A stretch of 39,767 nucleotides of DNA from the NCBI GenBank assembly GCA_944327105.1, contig CALVGN010000002.1:1-39767 (forward strand), given 5' to 3'. This stretch comes from an uncultured Erysipelotrichaceae bacterium (GTDB lineage Bacteria; Bacillota_I; Bacilli_A; Erysipelotrichales; Erysipelotrichaceae). The notes below the pieces were generated by a model. That model made no database searches. It was given only the letters and a program-made list of their open reading frames with translations, and was not told the origin of the DNA. Below, one piece after another: positions 29,826 to 38,737 of this stretch (positions within the stretch are counted from its first letter, which is position 1; each line of letters opens with the position of its first letter). The translations under genes and the position numbers were made by a program.

Positions 29826-31829
29826 TCAAAAGAGCAAATTTCCGATTTGATAAACCACAAATGTGACCAACCATGCCACACCCAGTTGAAACAAGGCACA
29901 TTGGATCATGAATTTCGTATCACTTTCCCGTTTGATGGTGGCCAATGTGGCCACACAGGGAGTATACAACAGACAGAACACCATCAAGGCAAACGCATTG
30001 AGTGTGGTAAAACCAATGGATGATAAGGTTGCGGCCATCGTGACCATCCCATCGGCTGAATTGATATTACCAATACCGAATAAGACAGCTGTGGAAGATA
30101 CCACCACTTCTTTGGCCGATATTCCGGCCAATAATGCCACTGCGATCTGCCAGAAGCCTAATCCAACCGGTGCCAATACCACTGCCAACCCATGACCGAT
30201 GGTCGCACCAAAGCTATCCGTCATATTCGTCACGAATCCATTTGGACCAAGATTGAGCAATACCCACATGATGATCGACGCGACAAAGATGGTCGTACCT
30301 GCTTTAGTCAGATAATCTTTTACCTTCTCCCACACATAAACGAATACAGTAAATGCACTGGGTAATTTATAATCCGGCAATTCGATCAATAAAGCATTTT
30401 CTTTGGCGCTCGGTTTGAGTCGATGCATGATCGCAGCCACTAAAATGGCTACACCTAAACCAATGACATACATCAAATAGGCCACGATCATGGCATACGA
30501 CCCAAAAAACATACTGCTAAAAAGAATGTAGATCGGCAAACGGGCCGAACACGACATGAATGGTGTGATCAGCATCACCCTTCGTCGATCGGACACACTT
30601 TCAAGCGTACGGCTGGCCATGATGGCCGGCACCGTGCAGCCAAAACCTAAAATCATCGGGATGAACGCTCTTCCGGATAAACCGAACTTGCTCATGATCC
30701 CTTCCATCACATAGGCCACACGGGCCATATACCCACTATCTTCCAACAATGCCAATGCAATGAACAAGATCACGATATTGGGCAAAAACGTCAATATGGT
30801 CCCGACACCGTTGATGATGCCGTCCACCAAAAGGGAGATCAACCATGGCGAAGTATGAAGGGAAGTGAGCAATACGGAAGCATTGCCGCTGATCCATTCC
30901 AATCCAAGTTCAAAATACCCTTTGATCCAATCGCCGATGGTAAAGGTCAACATGAAAACGATGGCCATGATCACCAAGAAAATGGGAACACCCAGTTTGG
31001 GATGAGTCAGCCAATGGTCGATCGATTCCGTTAATTGTTCGTTACGGTTTTTGTTCATGACCACTTCATCGCATAATTCTTCGATCCATGCGAATTTGGC
31101 ATTGAGCACGCTTTGAGCGACTTCGACTAGATCAAGATCATGTTCCAAGGGATACATGGATTGGACCACCGTATCATTTTCTAAGGTTTTCAATGCGATC
31201 CAATACCCATCTTGATCGGGATATTTTTCATTGGCTTGTTTTTCCAATGGTTTCAACCATTGCTGAAACGATTGAGTATATGGCAAACATCGATCAAAGG
31301 CTTCATGTTGATTTCTCTGAGTGGTCAAACCATCCGCATGGTGGATGCAATTGTGCAATAAAATATCCAGACCACTTTTTTTTCGGGCCGATACGGGAAT
31401 ACATGGGACACCCAGAATATCGGATAAGCGGTGGAAATCGATTTCCATGCCCCGCTTGTTGACGATATCCATCATATTGAACGCCAGAACCAATGGGCGA
31501 TTCAATTCGATCAGCTGCAATGCCAGATACAGATTGCGTTGCAGACAGGATGCATCGATGACATCCACGATCACATCAACATCATCACTTAAAATAAAGT
31601 CTCGGGAGACTTTTTCTTCCATGGTGTAAGCATTTAAAGCATAGGTGCCGGGAAGATCAACCAGATGGATGGTCAAACCATGTTTACGGATGGCCCCTTC
31701 CACCTTTTCCACCGTTACTCCCGGCCAATTGGCAACTTTGAGATTGGCACCGGTATAAGCATTGAACAAGGTGGTCTTACCACAGTTTGGATTGCCGATA
31801 AATGCAATGGTCATCTGCTTTTCACTCAT
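29826..31829 (-). CDS. feoB: Ferrous iron transporter FeoB
   Basis: A 667-residue membrane protein for Fe2+ uptake. The N-terminal G domain has G1 GNPNCGKTT (residues 10-18), G3 DLPGTY and G4 NMMD. About eight membrane helices follow, with the Cys-containing GFGCTVPAIMASRTL and SCSARLPIYILFSS gates. ATG 31829 overlaps the feoA stop as ATGA; a longer open frame to 32081 is within feoA and is rejected. The palindrome occurs three times (one perfect at 31669-31681), all in the N-terminal half. Confidence 0.96.
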   Translation of the reverse strand: MSEKQMTIAFIGNPNCGKTTLFNAYTGANLKVANWPGVTVEKVEGAIRKHGLTIHLVDLPGTYALNAYTMEEKVSRDFILSDDVDVIVDVIDASCLQRNLYLALQLIELNRPLVLAFNMMDIVNKRGMEIDFHRLSDILGVPCIPVSARKKSGLDILLHNCIHHADGLTTQRNQHEAFDRCLPYTQSFQQWLKPLEKQANEKYPDQDGYWIALKTLENDTVVQSMYPLEHDLDLVEVAQSVLNAKFAWIEELCDEVVMNKNRNEQLTESIDHWLTHPKLGVPIFLVIMAIVFMLTFTIGDWIKGYFELGLEWISGNASVLLTSLHTSPWLISLLVDGIINGVGTILTFLPNIVILFIALALLEDSGYMARVAYVMEGIMSKFGLSGRAFIPMILGFGCTVPAIMASRTLESVSDRRRVMLITPFMSCSARLPIYILFSSMFFGSYAMIVAYLMYVIGLGVAILVAAIMHRLKPSAKENALLIELPDYKLPSAFTVFVYVWEKVKDYLTKAGTTIFVASIIMWVLLNLGPNGFVTNMTDSFGATIGHGLAVVLAPVGLGFWQIAVALLAGISAKEVVVSSTAVLFGIGNINSADGMVTMAATLSSIGFTTLNAFALMVFCLLYTPCVATLATIKRESDTKFMIQCALFQLGVAWLVTFVVYQIGNLLF

Positions 31830-32044
31830 GCTTCCACCTCGATCCCTTTGCTGATATCCGCACCAATGGCCAATCGTGTTCCTCGAACCATGATCACCAT
31901 GATCCCATCCCCTTTTTTCGTAATGACCTTCAATGGTGTATGCTCGATCAATCCCAATATGGATAAGCGTTGTTCCAATGCCGCATCCAGATGCAACTTG
32001 GATACATTGACGATCGCGCCGATCTTGCTTTGATTCAATGTCAT
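31826..32044 (-). CDS. feoA: FeoA-like SH3-fold protein
   Basis: A 72-residue protein with typical FeoA pattern (LEQRLSILGLIEHTPLKVI, GTRLAIGADISKGIEV). It supports FeoB. ATGA overlaps exist on both sides, with the MATE gene and feoB. Confidence 0.9.
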   Translation of the reverse strand: MTLNQSKIGAIVNVSKLHLDAALEQRLSILGLIEHTPLKVITKKGDGIMVIMVRGTRLAIGADISKGIEVEA

Positions 32045-33432
32045 GCACTTTTCTCCCTTTGTGCCTTGGCAACGATTTCATTTAAATGGCGATAGGTTCG
32101 AGCAAACAATGTGGCTGTTACCGTGACGGCGATCACATCACATACCGGTTCGGCCATAAAGACTGCCATCGCTTGATCATGGGTCAACAAAAGTGGCATG
32201 ATATAGATCAATGGGATCAATAAGATCACCTTACGCAACACCGCCAGAAACAATGATGTTTTGGCATTGCCCATCGCAACGAACGTCTGCTGACACGCAA
32301 CTTGGATACCAAAGATGCCGGAAACGGCCATATAGGTACGCAATGCAGCACTACCATAGTCCATCATGGTCGCATCATTGCTAAATAACATCACAAACAA
32401 TTGTGGAGTAAATACCGAAATCGCCCAGATCAGCATGGAATAGCTCACACATAAGATCAAAAGCCATTTAAAATTGGCTTTGATCCGATCCACCCTTCCG
32501 GCACCCAGATTAAACGAAACGATGGGTTGGGACCCTTGCGTCAAGCCTTGCAACGGCAACATAGAAAATTGCATGACACTGCTTAAAATGGTCATCGCAC
32601 CGACCGCCATGGTCCCACCATATTTCAATAATTGTGTATTGAAGCAGATGTTGATCGCCGCTTCGGTAAACTGCATGACAAAGGGGGATAATCCAAGCGC
32701 GATACATGGCAGCATGATCGATGGATCAAATCCAAAAAAGCGATGTTCCAAGCGCACATAGCTACGCCGGCTGCTTAAAAATACGATCACAAAAACACAG
32801 GATAACGCCTGAGAAATGATCGTTGCCCATGCGGCACCCGCTACACCCATATGGAATACAAAAATAAAAATCGGATCAAGAATGATATTGGCAATGGCAC
32901 CGATCAAAACAGATAACATCCCGGTCGTGGCATACCCTTGTGCATTGATGAATGCATTCAACCCAAGGGCGCCTTGGACAAAAACGGTACCTAACGCATA
33001 AATACGCATGTATTCCCATGCATAACCAATGGTCGAATCATCCGCACCAATCAACAACAAGATGTCCCGACCAAAAAAGAGAATGAATATGGTCAAAATC
33101 AAGCCAAGGACGAATAAAACCACAAAAGAATTTCCTAAGATGCGCTGTGCCATTTCTTTTCGACCCCGACCTAATTCAATACTGGCCCGCGGGGCTGAAC
33201 CAAACGACACCAATGCAGCAAAAGCGGATATACATAAAATAAACGGCATGCATACGCCCACACCGGTCAATGCCAATGTACCGATGCCTTCGATATGTCC
33301 GATATATGCGCGATCAACCACGTTATACAGCACATTGATCAATTGCGCGACAATGGCCGGTAAGGCCAGTTTGATGAGTAATTTCAACGGATCACCACTG
33401 GATAGATCCACTGCTTTGGATTCACTTGTCAT
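32041..33432 (-). CDS. MATE-family efflux transporter
   Basis: A 463-residue protein with 12 membrane helices. Starts MTSESKAVDLSSGDPLKLL; LPAIVAQLINVLYNVVDRAYIGH and GSQPIVSFNLGAGR are MATE hallmarks of the DinF/NorM-like branch. GGGAGG lies 6 nt upstream of the chosen ATG. It overlaps feoA by ATGA, so it is the first gene of an operon with feoAB. The substrate cannot be read from sequence. Confidence 0.92.
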   Translation of the reverse strand: MTSESKAVDLSSGDPLKLLIKLALPAIVAQLINVLYNVVDRAYIGHIEGIGTLALTGVGVCMPFILCISAFAALVSFGSAPRASIELGRGRKEMAQRILGNSFVVLFVLGLILTIFILFFGRDILLLIGADDSTIGYAWEYMRIYALGTVFVQGALGLNAFINAQGYATTGMLSVLIGAIANIILDPIFIFVFHMGVAGAAWATIISQALSCVFVIVFLSSRRSYVRLEHRFFGFDPSIMLPCIALGLSPFVMQFTEAAINICFNTQLLKYGGTMAVGAMTILSSVMQFSMLPLQGLTQGSQPIVSFNLGAGRVDRIKANFKWLLILCVSYSMLIWAISVFTPQLFVMLFSNDATMMDYGSAALRTYMAVSGIFGIQVACQQTFVAMGNAKTSLFLAVLRKVILLIPLIYIMPLLLTHDQAMAVFMAEPVCDVIAVTVTATLFARTYRHLNEIVAKAQREKSA

Positions 33433-33524
33433 ATGCATCCTCCCTTATTGCGTTTGATGCAATCAAAACTAAACGAAAACGAATTAATGTTAATCCAAAT
33501 GGATGATGGTTTCAATCCATTGAC

Positions 33525-33566
33525 AAAAACCACCCGCTTGCCCTATGGGACAAGCGGGTGATTTTT
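33525..33566 (-). terminator. Terminator of hsp20
   Basis: Long stem CCACCCGCTTG-CCC / GGG-CAAGCGGGTG with a TAT loop and one internal mismatch, T-runs on both sides. Confidence 0.88.
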
Positions 33567-33572
33567 GATCGA

Positions 33573-33977
33573 CTATTCGATGGTGATCCCACCATTGCGT
33601 GAGGTTTCAGTGGGTTTTCTTAGGGATAATACCAAGTTGAAGCCGTCATACTTGGCAGTGACATCTGCAGAAGTGATACGTCGATCCACAGCAAAATGAC
33701 GAGTCATATTGGGATAAATGCGTTCCTTATGGAGCAGTTCTCCATAGTTTTTTCGTTCGTTATCGGATGCGTGAGTGGCACAGACCACCAAATCTCCATC
33801 TTTAAGATCAACGTGGATCTCACCCTTGTTGAATCCAGGCAATTCAATATCGTAGATATAATATTGACTGGTCTGGTAGATATCGGCACGCATCAATGGT
33901 TTGACCACGTTGGCAAAATCCGGAAACTGTTCCATCATCTTGCGGAATGCATTGTTGAATTCATCAAAATAATTCAT
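33573..33977 (-). CDS. Small heat-shock protein Hsp20
   Basis: A 134-residue holdase with an alpha-crystallin domain (YIYDIELPGFNKGEIHVDLKD, and the C-terminal FNLVLSLRKP). It prevents aggregation of unfolded proteins. GGAGAG precedes the ATG. Upstream are TATAAT and a CIRCE element, so it is under the same HrcA control as groESL. Confidence 0.95.
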   Translation of the reverse strand: MNYFDEFNNAFRKMMEQFPDFANVVKPLMRADIYQTSQYYIYDIELPGFNKGEIHVDLKDGDLVVCATHASDNERKNYGELLHKERIYPNMTRHFAVDRRITSADVTAKYDGFNLVLSLRKPTETSRNGGITIE

Positions 33978-34013
33978 GGTTCTCTCCTTGTTTCATTCAA
34001 TTGAAACAAACCC

Positions 34014-34019
34014 ATTATA
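34014..34019 (-). promoter_or_regulatory. -10 box of hsp20
   Basis: TATAAT on the minus strand, preceded by TGTG. The -35 region falls inside the CIRCE element. Confidence 0.7.
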
Positions 34020-34027
34020 CACAGTTT

Positions 34028-34054
34028 TTAGCAATCACATTACTAGAGTGCTAA
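34028..34054 (-). promoter_or_regulatory. CIRCE element of hsp20
   Basis: Minus strand TTAGCACTC-N9-GATTGCTAA; the left arm is perfect and the right arm matches 8 of 9, with exact 9-bp spacing. It overlaps the promoter, so HrcA would block RNA polymerase. Confidence 0.9.
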
Positions 34055-34071
34055 ATTCACATATTTTTCCA

Positions 34072-34910
34072 CTATCCGATGCCGTGCCATTCCTGTTCTT
34101 TCTTGTAGGAATGCCTGTCATACCATGTACTCGATACAGCCGACATCCCACCATCGCAGACCAATGACATCCCGGTGATGTTTTTGGCCTTATCACCTAA
34201 CAGAAATAATACGGCATCCGCCACGTCTTCCCCGCTGCCATAGCGGTTCAATGGGGTATGTTTGAGCAAACTGTCGAAGTGATAAGACGTTATCGGATCG
34301 ACCGCTTTGACATATTGGACGATCTGCTCGGTCAGGATCGTTTTCGGGAAGCACCACGTTGCAACGGATATTCTGATTGCCATATTGCACGGCAACTTCT
34401 TTGGAAAGACAATTCAATGCAGCCTTGCAGGCACCATAGGCGGCTGCTCCATCCTCTGCGCCAAGGGAAGCCGTAGAACTGACATTAACGATCGATCCGC
34501 CACCGCCTTTGATCATATGCGGCAGTACATATTTCATCAACAGAAAATACCCGCGAAGATCGATACTGAAATGTTTGTCCCACAACTCGGCCGATGTGTC
34601 GATGATCTGCCCTTCCGGCGCTTGGAAATAGGCGCAATTGGCCAATAAGTCGATCCGTCCGAAATGGGCAATGGTCTTTTCGGCCAATGCGTTCAAGGAC
34701 TGCTCATCGCCAAGATCGATGGGAATGAAGATGGCTTCTGCCCCAAGCGCACAGAGTTCTTCCGCGCGTTACGCGCCACTGGAATCTAAATCAGCGACGA
34801 CGACTTTAGCGCCATTTTCAGCTAATTTTTGGCGATTTGGGAACCGTTCCCGCCGGCGCCTTTGCCGGCAGCTAAGGAAACGATGGCAACTTTGTCTTTA
34901 AGTCAATAAT
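34072..34910 (-). pseudogene. Short-chain dehydrogenase/reductase pseudogene
   Basis: Fragments of one NAD(P)-dependent SDR can be joined across frames: LKDKVAIVSLAAGKGAGG with GNGSQIA (cofactor site), KLAENGAKVVVADLDSSGA, ANCA, the SSTAS and YGACK catalytic block, and the end ITGMSLVCDGGMSAV. Lesions: no usable start codon, a lost A near 34825 (five A where six restore the frame), an in-frame TAA near 34770, and an extra A near 34350. Four defects make sequencing error unlikely. It was probably a carbohydrate or steroid-type dehydrogenase, but this cannot be resolved. Confidence 0.9.
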
Positions 34911-35026
34911 CGATCCTGTTCACCCACCGATATGTGATCATCTGGAATAGATGCGATACATTCACGCTAAAGCAGACATATATCAAATACAATGGATAGA
35001 TATATCATTTCACAAAGAATTCAAAA

Positions 35027-35052
35027 AATGGTTTAACCATAATGGTTAAACC
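35027..35052 (-). terminator. Terminator of uppP made of two palindromes
   Basis: Minus strand TGGTTTAACCAT-T-ATGGTTAAACCA followed by six T. Each arm is itself a copy of the palindrome (35028-35040 is perfect). The uppP stop codon lies within the first arm. Confidence 0.75.
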
Positions 35053-35897
35053 AGATGCATCCCAAAACTGACCAATACGACAATACCGAGAATGATGCGA
35101 TAATAGCCAAACACAGTAAAGTCATGCTTGCGAATGTATCCCATCAAAAAGCGGATCACCACAATCGAAGTGATAAACGCCACGACCATTCCTGTCAATA
35201 AAATCATCGCTTCACTGGTGGTAAACACCAAACCAAACTTGATCAATTTGAGCAAGGAGGCACCAAACATGACCGGTATGGCCAGAAAAAACGTGAATTC
35301 TGCAGCGACTGAACGGGATACTCCCAGCATCAATGCCCCGACGATGGTTGCACCAGAGCGGCTGGTTCCCGGGAATATGGCCGCAATCAACTGGAAAATC
35401 CCAATAATCAATACCGTTTTGTAATCCAGTGCTTCCAATGATGCAACCAACGGCGTCTTGTGTTTTTGGATCCGCTCCACGATGATAAATGCCACACCAA
35501 ACACGATCAATGCCAGTGCAACCACCACATAGTTATAGAACAATTCCTCCAACACCTCATCAAGCAACAATCCAACGATCGCTGCCGGCACACAGGCCAC
35601 CAGTATTTTCAACCATAAATCAAAAATCGGTTTTTTGACGTGGGATAACCATCCACTTTGAGTCAATGGCGTATCGGTGGTTTTAGCAAACGGCCAGATC
35701 TGCTTAAAATACAAAACCACCACCGCTAAAATCGCGCCCAGCTGGATCACCACTTCAAACATGGAATAGAAATCGTCTGAAACATTCAGTGGCATGATTT
35801 CGTTGAGCAATATCATATGTCCGGTACTGGAGATCGGCAACCACTCGGTAATACCTTCCACCAGACCAAAAAAAATGGCTTGGATCAATTCGAGCAT
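35046..35897 (-). CDS. uppP: Undecaprenyl-diphosphatase UppP (BacA)
   Basis: A 283-residue membrane enzyme that recycles undecaprenyl diphosphate for cell-wall synthesis. EGITEWLPISSTGHMIL (catalytic Glu and Ser region) and FPGTSRSGATI (Arg) are diagnostic. ATG at 35897 follows AAAGGAAG; a start at 35924 is less likely. TACAAT about 30 nt upstream may be its -10. Confidence 0.96.
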   Translation of the reverse strand: MLELIQAIFFGLVEGITEWLPISSTGHMILLNEIMPLNVSDDFYSMFEVVIQLGAILAVVVLYFKQIWPFAKTTDTPLTQSGWLSHVKKPIFDLWLKILVACVPAAIVGLLLDEVLEELFYNYVVVALALIVFGVAFIIVERIQKHKTPLVASLEALDYKTVLIIGIFQLIAAIFPGTSRSGATIVGALMLGVSRSVAAEFTFFLAIPVMFGASLLKLIKFGLVFTTSEAMILLTGMVVAFITSIVVIRFLMGYIRKHDFTVFGYYRIILGIVVLVSFGMHLV

Positions 35898-35940
35898 AAC
35901 TGCTTCCTTTCTGATACAAGCCATTATTGTACGGATTCTT

Positions 35941-36540
35941 CTACTTCACTTCAACTGTTTCACAAAAACGTTGATACGCATGTTCGATCGTATCGACCGC
36001 AAAATCCAAGCCACGGTCGGTATTGATCAGTAAATCAAAGTTATACACGGCGCCCCATTTGTAACCAGTGAAATATTCATAGTAGCCGCTGCGCTTTTTA
36101 TCCATTTTTTTGACATAGGCGCGGTAATCATTGGTCTCGACGCCGTATTCTTCCTTGACCCGCTGGATGCGTCGATCCAATGATCCGTAGCAATACACTT
36201 TCAACGCCACTTCATTGGGCAAGATATAGTCAGCACAGCGTCCGACGATGATACAAGGCTTTTGTGCCGCCTCACGAATGACTTCGCTTTGGGCAATGAA
36301 CACCTGATCGCTCAGTGGTACGGCCAATCCGTTGCCGGCCAGTCCCAGATCGAAATTTGCAAAGAAACCATGGGTTTCCCGTGATTCGATATCTTTGATG
36401 TACTCTTTGCTCAAGCCGGTCACTTTGGCCGTTTCCTCGATGATCTTTTTATCATAGAGCGGTAGATTGAGCTTTTCGGAAAGCTTTTCGGCAATCAAAT
36501 GACCGCCTGATCCGTATTGACGTCCGATAACGATGACCAT
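35941..36540 (-). CDS. Cytidylate kinase-like family protein
   Basis: A 199-residue P-loop protein of the AAA_26/cytidylate-kinase-like family (PF13189 type): IGRQYGSGGHLIAEKL is the P-loop, with IIVGRCADYIL and a basic RRIQRVKEEY lid. These proteins are common in Bacillota and may be nucleotide kinases; the true substrate is unknown. AAGGAGG precedes the ATG at 36540. Confidence 0.85.
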   Translation of the reverse strand: MVIVIGRQYGSGGHLIAEKLSEKLNLPLYDKKIIEETAKVTGLSKEYIKDIESRETHGFFANFDLGLAGNGLAVPLSDQVFIAQSEVIREAAQKPCIIVGRCADYILPNEVALKVYCYGSLDRRIQRVKEEYGVETNDYRAYVKKMDKKRSGYYEYFTGYKWGAVYNFDLLINTDRGLDFAVDTIEHAYQRFCETVEVK

Positions 36541-36656
36541 ATGTTCTATCCTCCTTGAAACGTTGATCTCTACTTTTATTTTAATACGAAATGACAATCA
36601 TGCGCGTTTGTTTTCACATCATCGCATTTTTGTTTCATCAATGGTTCAAGCCATTT

Positions 36657-36683
36657 AAAAAGGTGATGTGTGAAACATCACCT
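36657..36683 (-). terminator. Terminator of rubrerythrin gene
   Basis: Stem AGGTGATGT / ACATCACCT with a 5-nt loop and TTTTTAAA on the minus strand. A CTGGTTGAACCAT near-palindrome directly abuts it. Confidence 0.85.
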
Positions 36684-36698
36684 GGTTGAACCATACGA

Positions 36699-37241
36699 TC
36701 AATAGTTTTCGACCAATACCTGGAAGTAGCTTTGAGCATGGTGGCAGACCGGGCATTCAGCCGGTGCGGATTTGCCGACCACAACATGACCGCAATTGCG
36801 GCATTCCCAAACGACTTCGTCGTCTTTTTCAAAAACTTTCTTGGTTTCGACATTGCTTAACAGTTTGTTGTAGCGTTCTTCATGACGTTTTTCGATCGCG
36901 CCGACGCCTTCAAACTGAGCAGCCAGTTCGTCAAAGCCTTCTTCACGGGCTTCTTTGGCCATGCGCGCATACATGTCGGTCCATTCGAAGTTTTCACCGG
37001 CCGCAGCATCCTTGAGGTTTTCGCTGGTCGTGGGGACGGCACCGCCATGCAATGCTTTGAACCATAATTCAGCATGTTCCTTTTCATTGGCAGCGGTTTC
37101 GGTGAAGATGGCAGCAATCTGTTCGTAGCCTTCTTTTTTGGCTTTTGAAGCATAGAACGTGTACTTGTTGCGTGCTTGAGATTCACCGGCAAATGCTTCT
37201 TTCAGATTGGCTTCGGTTTTGGTACCTTTCAAATCTTTCAT
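36699..37241 (-). CDS. rbr: Rubrerythrin
   Basis: A 180-residue non-haem iron peroxidase that protects anaerobes from peroxide. The four-helix domain carries two ExxH-type motifs ([14 protein letters not shown]) and Glu ligands. The C-terminal rubredoxin domain has CRNCGH and CPVCHH. AAGGAGG lies upstream of the ATG. A perfect palindrome (37281-37293) sits between this gene and the membrane gene upstream. Confidence 0.96.
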   Translation of the reverse strand: MKDLKGTKTEANLKEAFAGESQARNKYTFYASKAKKEGYEQIAAIFTETAANEKEHAELWFKALHGGAVPTTSENLKDAAAGENFEWTDMYARMAKEAREEGFDELAAQFEGVGAIEKRHEERYNKLLSNVETKKVFEKDDEVVWECRNCGHVVVGKSAPAECPVCHHAQSYFQVLVENY

Positions 37242-37296
37242 GTGTGTTCCTCCTTGCTTGATTTGAATCTTGATTTGAATATGGTTGAACCATCGT

Positions 37297-37857
37297 TTAA
37301 TGATGGTTGGATCGATAGATCAATGCTTTGATGTAGGTAAAGGATGCAATGGTCAAACCAATGCCAAATGCCCAACAGCACAGTGTCATGAACCAGTCAA
37401 AGTGCGAAATATAGGCATTGGCAACGATCAATATGGCCAATAACAATAATAAAACGGTTTTGGTGATCAGCCGGCCTTTGGACTCGGAAGCATTGAGTTC
37501 ATCTTTACCGATCCATTCGTCTAATTTGACCGGGATCTGGCTGCAGGTGGATAAAAATGAGCGAAATCGCCATTCCATCAATGCATAGACCAATAAAGCC
37601 AATAGTGGTCCAACCACCATCAAATGGGGATATTTTTCATACGAGAGGGACATCACCAATACCGCCAATGCCAGGGCGATGAAAAAGCGCTGGGCATAGA
37701 TGGTATACGTCTTAGTGTCGACGGTGGTGATCACATAGGCTTTTTTGAAGATCACATCGTAATAGATCGCTCTGTTTTTTTTGTCGCGATAAATATGCAT
37801 CCCCCTTAACGGTGGGGTTTGATTTTTGTTGGAACTGGGATTGCGTTGAATCATCAT
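37297..37857 (-). CDS. Unknown membrane protein
   Basis: About 186 residues. A soluble N-terminal stretch ([20 protein letters not shown]) is followed by two hydrophobic helices ([15 protein letters not shown] and [15 protein letters not shown]), a charged segment and two more helices ([17 protein letters not shown] and [18 protein letters not shown]). I do not recognise the family. TATAAT at 37886-37891 is a good -10; the start is uncertain because GAGG is rather far from the ATGs at 37857 and 37854. Divergent from the PAP2 gene. Confidence 0.7.
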   Translation of the reverse strand: MMIQRNPSSNKNQTPPLRGMHIYRDKKNRAIYYDVIFKKAYVITTVDTKTYTIYAQRFFIALALAVLVMSLSYEKYPHLMVVGPLLALLVYALMEWRFRSFLSTCSQIPVKLDEWIGKDELNASESKGRLITKTVLLLLLAILIVANAYISHFDWFMTLCCWAFGIGLTIASFTYIKALIYRSNHH

Positions 37858-37885
37858 AATGTCGAAAACACCTCGTCTCAAAACC

Positions 37886-37921
37886 ATTATAGCAAGTTAT
37901 GGTCAAACCATGGCATATAAT
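37886..37921. promoter_or_regulatory. Divergent promoters around one palindrome
   Basis: Minus-strand TATAAT (37891-37886) and plus-strand TATAAT (37916-37921) flank a perfect ATGGTCAAACCAT (37899-37911). The palindrome therefore occupies the spacer region of both promoters. Confidence 0.6.
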
Positions 37922-37927
37922 AGTTTT

Positions 37928-38455
37928 ATGAAATATCAATGGATGGTTGCAACCAATATCTATTTGAAGAAACATCTGGGTATCGCTATCCCGATGGCGC
38001 TGATCTTATTATGGCTGACCCGCTTGTTTTATGTTTCGTTTGCATTGCAGATCATCATCCTTTTATGGTTCAAACCATGGCATGCAGTGGTATTGACCAT
38101 TCTCAGTGCGCTTGGATTTTTATTATTGACCATAATTCGGGATAAGATCAATGCCCCACGTCCCTATGAATTACTCAAGATCACCCCAGTCATGCCCAAA
38201 GATACCAACGGGCACTCGTTTCCATCCCGGCATACATTTTCTGCGGTATTGATCCTTGGTAATTGGATATTGATCCATGGTTTGACCACCAGTAGCTGGA
38301 TGGTTCCGGTCATCGGGCTTCATGTGGTTTTAACCATCTATATCATGATTTCTCGTGTATTGCTGACATTGCATTTTCCCAAAGATATCCTGGCTGGGTT
38401 ATTATCCGGCATATTCTGGGTCATGGTTGAAACCCGGATATTATCGTGCTTTTAA
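37928..38455 (+). CDS. PAP2-family phosphatase
   Basis: A 175-residue membrane phosphatase with the three acid-phosphatase motifs: KINAPRPYE, SFPSRHTFSA and SRVLLTLHFPKDILAG. It probably acts on a lipid phosphate such as undecaprenyl diphosphate or phosphatidylglycerol phosphate. I start at ATG 37928, which lies 6 nt after TATAAT, so the mRNA would be leaderless. A longer frame to 37859 runs through the promoter. The stop overlaps the convergent small gene by 4 nt. Confidence 0.9.
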   Translation: MKYQWMVATNIYLKKHLGIAIPMALILLWLTRLFYVSFALQIIILLWFKPWHAVVLTILSALGFLLLTIIRDKINAPRPYELLKITPVMPKDTNGHSFPSRHTFSAVLILGNWILIHGLTTSSWMVPVIGLHVVLTIYIMISRVLLTLHFPKDILAGLLSGIFWVMVETRILSCF

Positions 38456-38709
38456 CCATGCAATCCTTGCGCTTGTCGACCCATATGTTCGACCACGATG
38501 TCATAGATGGTGCCATAATCGGCACATAATTCCAATACCTTCCAGGGAACATTGGTATGGAAATGGACTTTGATCAATTCATCATCCCCAACGACCAACA
38601 AACAATCTCCTTCGATATTCTCCATGATGGCATCATGGATGACATCTTCATCCAGGTTTTCCCCTTCGATCAGCAATTGGGTATCATAGGCATAATTCAA
38701 TTCTTCCAT
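38452..38709 (-). CDS. Stand-alone FakA C-terminal-like domain protein
   Basis: Eighty-five residues matching the region after the DhaL domain in FakA/YloV fatty-acid kinase: YDTQLLIEGENLDED, GDCLLVVGDDELIKVHFHTNVPW, YGTIYDIVVEHMGRQ. The HFHTN motif and the closing NM-like HMGRQ are typical. The kinase domain is missing, and no kinase gene is near. AAGGAGAG precedes the ATG at 38709. It follows the HAD gene by 28 nt, with a palindrome in the gap, so they may form an operon. Confidence 0.8.
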   Translation of the reverse strand: MEELNYAYDTQLLIEGENLDEDVIHDAIMENIEGDCLLVVGDDELIKVHFHTNVPWKVLELCADYGTIYDIVVEHMGRQAQGLHG

Positions 38710-38737
38710 TCTTTCTCTCCTTATGGTTTGACCATGG

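Noticed and set aside
31830-32081. FeoB start 84 codons upstream
   Set aside because: The extension lies in feoA in another frame, has low-quality sequence, and the ATGA overlap gives a normal FeoB start.
34193-34696. A 167-codon frame taken as a complete SDR
   Set aside because: Both cofactor-binding N-terminus and normal C-terminus are in other frames; it is the middle of a pseudogene.
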